From Turritopsis dohrnii (taxonomy: Eukaryota > Cnidaria > Hydrozoa > Anthoathecata > Oceaniidae): a stretch of DNA of 64,000 nucleotides. The number at the start of each line of letters is the position of its first letter. The first letter of the stretch is position 1. The translations under genes and the position numbers were made by a program. The stretch is from NCBI GenBank assembly GCA_027922465.2, contig BQMF02000066.1:868001-932000 (forward strand), written 5' to 3'. Shown one piece after another: positions 59,171-64,000 of this stretch. The notes below the pieces were generated by a model. It did no database searches, was not told the DNA's origin, and was given only the letters and a program-made list of their open reading frames with translations.

Positions 59171-60291
59171 GTATTTATAACAGTGTATTCCAGTGTCCAA
59201 ATTGATATTTATTATAAGAGCCCAAAAAGTTGTTTTATATTTATTTCTTTATTTGGTCAAGGAGGTCAATACTTACAAATGCAGTAAAAAGCTGAAAATT
59301 TTATGTAAAAAAACATAAGAAATGGAAAATAGAAGTCCAAGCGAATCAAGGATGTATATCAGCCAAACAAGGAGTTAAAACAAAGTTAACATAACTATTC
59401 ACTTGTCTAGCACAGTAGCACGTCCAGTGAAAATTGTAAAAGGGAAAATTGTACCTTGATTGGGATATGCACTAGACTGGGACCTTTAGAGGTGTAATTA
59501 CCACTAATAACCACTTAAAAGAAAATTTAAGAAACTAGGTAAAATGTATTAAATAAACAAAAATTTAAATTCGTGTAGAGCAATAAATTTTCTTTCCAAC
59601 GGTGTATAAAAGGATATATTCACATAAATAATAAGGAAGAAATTAGTCTTCGAAAACGATAAAAAATACGGACTTTTGTTTGCTTCTTTGAGCTCCAACT
59701 CCCGAAGAAAAAGGTTTTTTACAATTTTTTTTGTTTGTGGCGATTCCTCACAATTAGTGGAAACAAAGTGTGCCCACGAATCTCAAATAAAGGTTTTGTT
59801 TAGGAGAAAAACAGTTTTTTGTTTTTTCCATACTTTTGCGCTATTGAATAGTTGAAAACAATCTTGAATTTTGAGCCAATCAGGAATTTTCTCTCAAATC
59901 GTGGGCACACTTTTCGTTAACAGGCTTTCATCTACTGCTGTGAAACATTTTAAAGGAAATGAGCCACTTGCTGGAAAGATGGAGCTCATAGAAGGTAGAA
60001 CACTAATAATTTTTCATCACATAAACGACAATATGACAGCCTTTAATAAATTCACAAAGTGAGCTGCTAATTTAATTAATCGCCTTTTGAGTATGTAACA
60101 GATTGTAAAGGTTGACATAACTTAGAAATGTTGAATAACTAAAAATGCCCATAACTTTCTCAAAAAGCATTATTTTTCGCTATAACTTTAAATATAGTGT
60201 AATGATAACCTAATGATTACATTTGTAAAAAAAAATTTGAAAAAGAAAATTTTTACTTTTGAAACGTACGCTGAGCCTTTAAAGCCAGTTT
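59171..60291. other. Stretch without a recognised gene
   Basis: A 63-codon frame at 59871-60062 (start MSQSGIFSQIVGTLF) has no motif. AAATCGTGGGCACACTTT at 59895 is inverted relative to AAAGTGTGCCCACGAATCTC at 59767, a possible small inverted-repeat element (about 59765-59915). Confidence 0.4.
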
Positions 60292-61614
60292 TCCACCAGG
60301 TGAATTTATTTGCGCGAAGCGACTTTTTTCGCCACTCGATCGTATTCAGAAGCGCTTAGTTAACTTAGTTGGCCCTGATCTTTGTGCTAATCTATTTTCT
60401 AATACTTTCATGGGCATTGTTCGGATGACTCGCATCAACTTACCCCTTCTCCTAAGACTTTCTCTCTGAACACTCATCTCTCTTCAAATTTTCATCCTTT
60501 GACTGTTCAGGTCCCAACATGCCATAAGAACTTTTATTCATCTAGCTTTTTCCCTTGGACTGCTCGCCTCTGGAATTCTCTCCCTCATAGTTGTTTTCCT
60601 GCTGAGTATGATCTGCAATCTTTTAAATCCAAGGTTAACCGCCACCTTGCTCTGTCTTTATAACTCTTCTTCCTTTCCTTCCTTCCTTATAACTCTTCTT
60701 CCTTCTGTCTTTATAACTCCTCTAACCACCACCTTGCTCTGTCTTTATAACCCTTCTTCCTTTTCTCATCTCAGCTCTCTGCCTAGTAGTGGCTTCGGCC
60801 TTGCAGGGAGCAACCCATTTTCAAAAAAAATAAAAAAAAATCATAAAAAAAAAATTCTACTTTTTGTGGCGAAAAAAGTCGCAAGCCAATCAGTTTGCTC
60901 CATCTTGTCGAGCTAGCATGAAGTTTTTAATTTAATGATTGATTGATTGATTGGTTGATATATTTTTAGTTAAGAAACATTACAAGTCCGTAACTGTATA
61001 AATTTTCAGTTAAATTTAATTAACAAGAAGTTTTAAGAAAAGAGGAAAAAAAGAACCGTTTGAGCAAAGATGTGGCTTCTAGAAAGGAGTGTTTTTGCAG
61101 TGCCTTTTTTTGTTTCAGCTAAACGTTCAAATTTCTTTAACAACTCACACAACTACTTTATTATGAACGAAGTAGTTTTTTTTCAATTCATCAAATGAGT
61201 TTGTTGAAAACAATGGAGTCTTCCGTTCAACAAGTAGAAGTGGTTAAAAGCATGTTTTTAAAAAGTTGGCTACACAATCATGTTTACACATTCCGATTTG
61301 TGGAGGCAACTCAAAGTTACTTCAATTAGCTGAAATGTGAAAACCCTGCTTTACAGTTCTGATGTAGCTGTCGTACCCAATATCTCTTTTTGTATTTTCC
61401 TTTCTTTTCTTGCATTTTTGAAGTAATAATAACTTTATTACAAAGGGTTTTCTTTACAGAAATGAACGTCTTGTTCTTTTCATGTTTACAAAATGTTTTG
61501 ATTTTTGGCGCACTTTCTTACTGCTAGTGGAAATCAATTTCTTTACCGTGACTTTTTTCGCGGCGAAAAAAAGTTGCTTCACGCAAATAAGTTCGCCTAG
61601 TGGAAAACCGGCTT
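60292..61614. mobile_element. Inverted-repeat element with AAGCCRGTTTTCCA ends
   Basis: Left end AAGCCAGTTTTCCACCAGGT with TTATTTGCGCGAAGCGACTT; right end is the diverged complement (CGCAAATAAGTTCGCCTAGT then GGAAAACCGGCTT). A LINE fragment is inserted near the left end. No transposase recognised. Confidence 0.6.
60350..60840 (+). pseudogene. LINE 3'-end remnant
   Basis: In shifting frames it reads VPTCHKNFYSSSFFPWTARL, WNSLPHSCFPAEYDLQSFKS and KVNRHLALSL, the typical C-terminus of a LINE reverse-transcriptase protein. It then has an expanded CTTTATAACTCTTCTTCCTT repeat and the 3' end TGGCTTCGGCCTTGCAGGGA with an A-rich tail. Frame is broken. Confidence 0.6.
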
Positions 61615-61766
61615 GAAGCAACTAATATGCCCATCACCTTTCCTTTGTCTATGGCTTTCGTCCATTTCTCTGTGTTATTCAGAAGAAGTGTCTCAGTGGA
61701 GCAAATGGACCTGAATTCCCATTGGTGTTGACTCAGAAGATTATTTGACAGTATGTTCTTGTATTA

Positions 61767-62091
61767 CATGTTTTTTCTTTTATAAACATAACGTTTATAA
61801 GCATACCGAGACCTGAATTTTACCAAAAAATAAGCATATCCTAAGCATATTGGTGAACTTTGGTCTTTGAGGTGTGTATGTGAATGAATGACCTTTTTAT
61901 ATTTTTGAATTTTTGATATTTTTGAATTTTATTTACAAAGGAAAGGAGGTCGTTATAATTAGCAAAATCCAATTGTGAATATTTCGGAAAAATAAGCATA
62001 TGCTAAGCATAATTTGAGCTTTTCTAAAATATCCTTAAGCATAACGGAGCCTGTTTCCCAAAAAACATATGCTTATAAAAGAAAAAACATG
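61767..62091. mobile_element. TA-flanked MITE with CATGTTTTTTCTTTTATAA ends
   Basis: TA at 61765-61766 and 62092-62093; inverted ends CATGTTTTTTCTTTTATAA and complement. Interior repeats the word AAGCATAT/TAAGCATA several times. Confidence 0.7.
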
Positions 62092-62629
62092 TAGATGAGA
62101 TATCATTCCTTCAAGGACTTTACTAGGAAAGCTAAGCAAGGATATTGGACAGTAATTGCCACAGGATGATTTGTTGTTGTTGTGAAGAAAATTAACTTTA
62201 AATGTATTCTACACAACATCTGGAAATTCCCCTTCATTTTTACAATTTTTGTTTACGTAGTTAAGTCAACTGCTCATTGGACAAGTTGTTTTGAAGATAT
62301 TTTTGTTCTAAATCTTGGACATTGGTTTGAATTGCGCTAAGCTATTTCTTTGTCTGTGATCACCCATTTTTGTAAATATAATTTTCAGCTCTTTGTCTGT
62401 TAAATGACCTCAACAGCCTCTGTTGCTTTCCAGTTTGTAAGCTCTGTATTCTTTACATCAATCACCACTTGTTCTCCATGCTGATGAACAGGAATGAATA
62501 CTACGTTGGCACCTTAATACCTTCTTCTGGAAGATATTTCACTGGAGCTTGTTTGATTCATTTCGGCTGTTTCATTTCCTTTAGCTCTCTTTTTATTAAT
62601 TGGGTTTGTTTAATTTTCTCTAAAGATTC
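62092..62629. other. Stretch without a resolved gene
   Basis: Possibly the 3' continuation (minus strand) of the protease-integrase remnant at 62630-63180, e.g. LPEEGIKVPT near 62520, but too broken to assign. Confidence 0.3.
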
Positions 62630-63180
62630 AGCCTTCATGAATGCTCATCAGCTCCATTAAGTGCAGATAGCCCATTAACCAATACAGATGGCAACACACC
62701 AGTAACAAGTTGAATTGGAGTAGTTTTGTAACACATTCTTAGCTCTCACCACATGTGCTAAAGCCTCTCATACTTTCAAGTATTTGTCTTCTGACATCAT
62801 TTTTTCAGCCGTCCAATCAATAACAGCGTCATTCCTTTCACTCACGCCATTATTCATTGTAGATTCAGTTCCAGTTGTACGTACCTCAATATTAAACTGT
62901 TCCATTGCATCGAGGTATTCTGGATTATTGAATTCACCACCATTGTTGACTTCTTCATCTGGTCACAAAGGACTTTTAAAATGTCCTGTTGATGTTGTCT
63001 GCAAAATTGAGATTTGAGATGTCAACAGTCAAGTTTTCATTATTGAAATCGAGAATGAAACCTCTTGCTTTAATTTCTGATTTTGAAATAAGTAATGGAA
63101 TGTCTTGATTTGTAACACCTGCTATCATAGTAGATCTTTTTCCAAGTACACAACATGGACACGATTTTTTCTATTGATCT
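62630..63180 (-). pseudogene. Protease-integrase remnant of an LTR-type retroelement
   Basis: Minus strand, in decayed frames. About 63160-63030 reads AGVTNQDIPLLISKSEIKAR and GFILDFNNENLTVDIS, like the end of a retroviral-type aspartic protease domain. About 62960-62650 reads NNGGEFNNPEYLDAMEQFNI, EVRTTGTESTMNNGVSERND and AVIDWTAEKMMSEDKYLK, like the integrase core around the second Asp and the Glu. In the first of these the normally conserved Asp before NGGEF is Asn or lies at the break. Frameshifts and stops make it inactive. A Copia-like origin is possible but not shown. Confidence 0.5.
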
Positions 63181-63611
63181 AACAGGTGGCTCTCCTCCAA
63201 AATGAAAAAGTACCATCTTTCATATCTCTGATTTTCTATCTTCATCAGAGATAGCATCAATGAAAATGCCTTTCTATTTTTTCCCAATCATGTTTGCAGA
63301 ATAGTAGCTATCGAGAAAAGCTTCTTCACCACCTTTCATATGAAATATTTCTTGATGTTGTATTGGAATGTCAAAAAATATTTTGTTTCTTCCTCTGGTT
63401 TTTCAGTTTCTCTAACCAGGGTATTCTGAAGATTCTCATAGGATCTGTCGCCTGAAATATGGAATATTGAAATGCAAAAGTTACATGTTGGTTACATTGG
63501 TTAACCATCCTCATAAAAGGGATTAGTTTTTCTTGTCCTTGCACTACCTTGTGGTCTAGTATTTCCATTAAAGCATGTTTTCATTTGTGCCTTTGACTAT
63601 GATTATACATT

Positions 63612-64000
63612 ATGTGACGGTTTGAGGGAAAATCATAACAAGTTATAATAGTCACAAATAAAACAGTATTTCATCAGACATTAGTCAGTAATAATACTGA
63701 TGATGACTGATAATTTATTTTTTTTGATTTAGGAATAATTAGTTTTTGATACATAGTTACTTTGTTGGCTTCCAATAAAAAGACTCACATGGTATGAGTG
63801 AGAAGCTTCTTGAAAATTCGAGATCATGAAATGGCTTTGAATTTCCTGGAGAGCATCTTTAAGGAAAAATGCCCTTGCTATTAAAATCACCCTGTAAAAT
63901 AATTACTCGTATAATTGATGACTTCTTGGAACACATGACTGAATAGCATCTACAGTGGCATTTGTTTGCTGTCTCCAATTACAATAAAACCAAGATGTTA
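63612..64000. mobile_element. End of an element related to the 2119-3633 transposon
   Basis: ATGTGACGGTTTGAGGGAAA ATCATAACAAG matches the 2119 end at 26 of 31 positions. It starts at 63612 and would run beyond the window; the other end is not seen. Confidence 0.45.

Overview
The window is nuclear DNA of an invertebrate animal. It is AT-rich and has long introns with GT/AG borders, sparse host exons and a heavy load of transposons. A cnidarian (perhaps a hydrozoan) is my best guess, from the retroelement mix (Ngaro-type and Jockey-like) and the short intron-borne inverted-repeat elements; nothing in the sequence fixes the species.

Host genes. (1) A mitochondrial aconitase gene runs on the plus strand at 4671-18774. 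I resolved 18 coding exons whose phases join without error (760 residues), with all three iron-sulfur cysteines. A candidate first exon of a divergent gene lies on the minus strand at 4353-4430. (2) A two-exon gene of unknown function lies at 20418-21265 on the minus strand, with two CRE-like sites and CCAAT boxes just upstream. (3) A ZAP/PARP12-like mono-ADP-ribosyltransferase gene lies at 28197-37580 on the plus strand: eight coding exons, 980 residues, nine CCCH-like zinc fingers in a duplicated module, a WWE domain and a PARP catalytic domain. Its non-coding first exon and promoter (about 25.7-26.6 kb) have a diverged copy at about 58.1-59.2 kb, so another family member may begin near the right side. 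(4) Degenerate coding pieces lie at 22760-24114 (two repeats of an unknown domain) and 37870-38870 (broken copies of the PARP 3' exon).

Mobile DNA. From 39.5 kb on, transposons dominate: a 4.4-kb TA-flanked element with about 300-bp inverted ends and a decayed ORF; a nearly complete Ngaro-type tyrosine-recombinase retrotransposon (45448-51273) with A1-B1-A2-B2 split direct repeats; a LINE with an intact 976-codon endonuclease/reverse-transcriptase ORF (53873-56803) and a 3' UTR built of three 236-bp repeats; a pogo/Tigger-type MITE; and decayed LINE and LTR-type pieces at the right end. Many non-autonomous elements could be bounded to the base through their target duplications. They include three members of one family with 7-bp duplications and CATGGASGTATAAA ends (23040, 37928, 49875), a hAT-like element in aconitase intron 1, piggyBac-like and Harbinger-like MITEs, and several TA-flanked elements.

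I found no tRNA, rRNA or CRISPR. The biology most worth following is the expanded antiviral-type PARP with its duplicated promoter and 3' exon, the 7-bp-duplication MITE family, a perfect 87-bp inverted repeat at 53026-53335, and short coding relics ending in SUMO-interaction-like tails in two TA elements.
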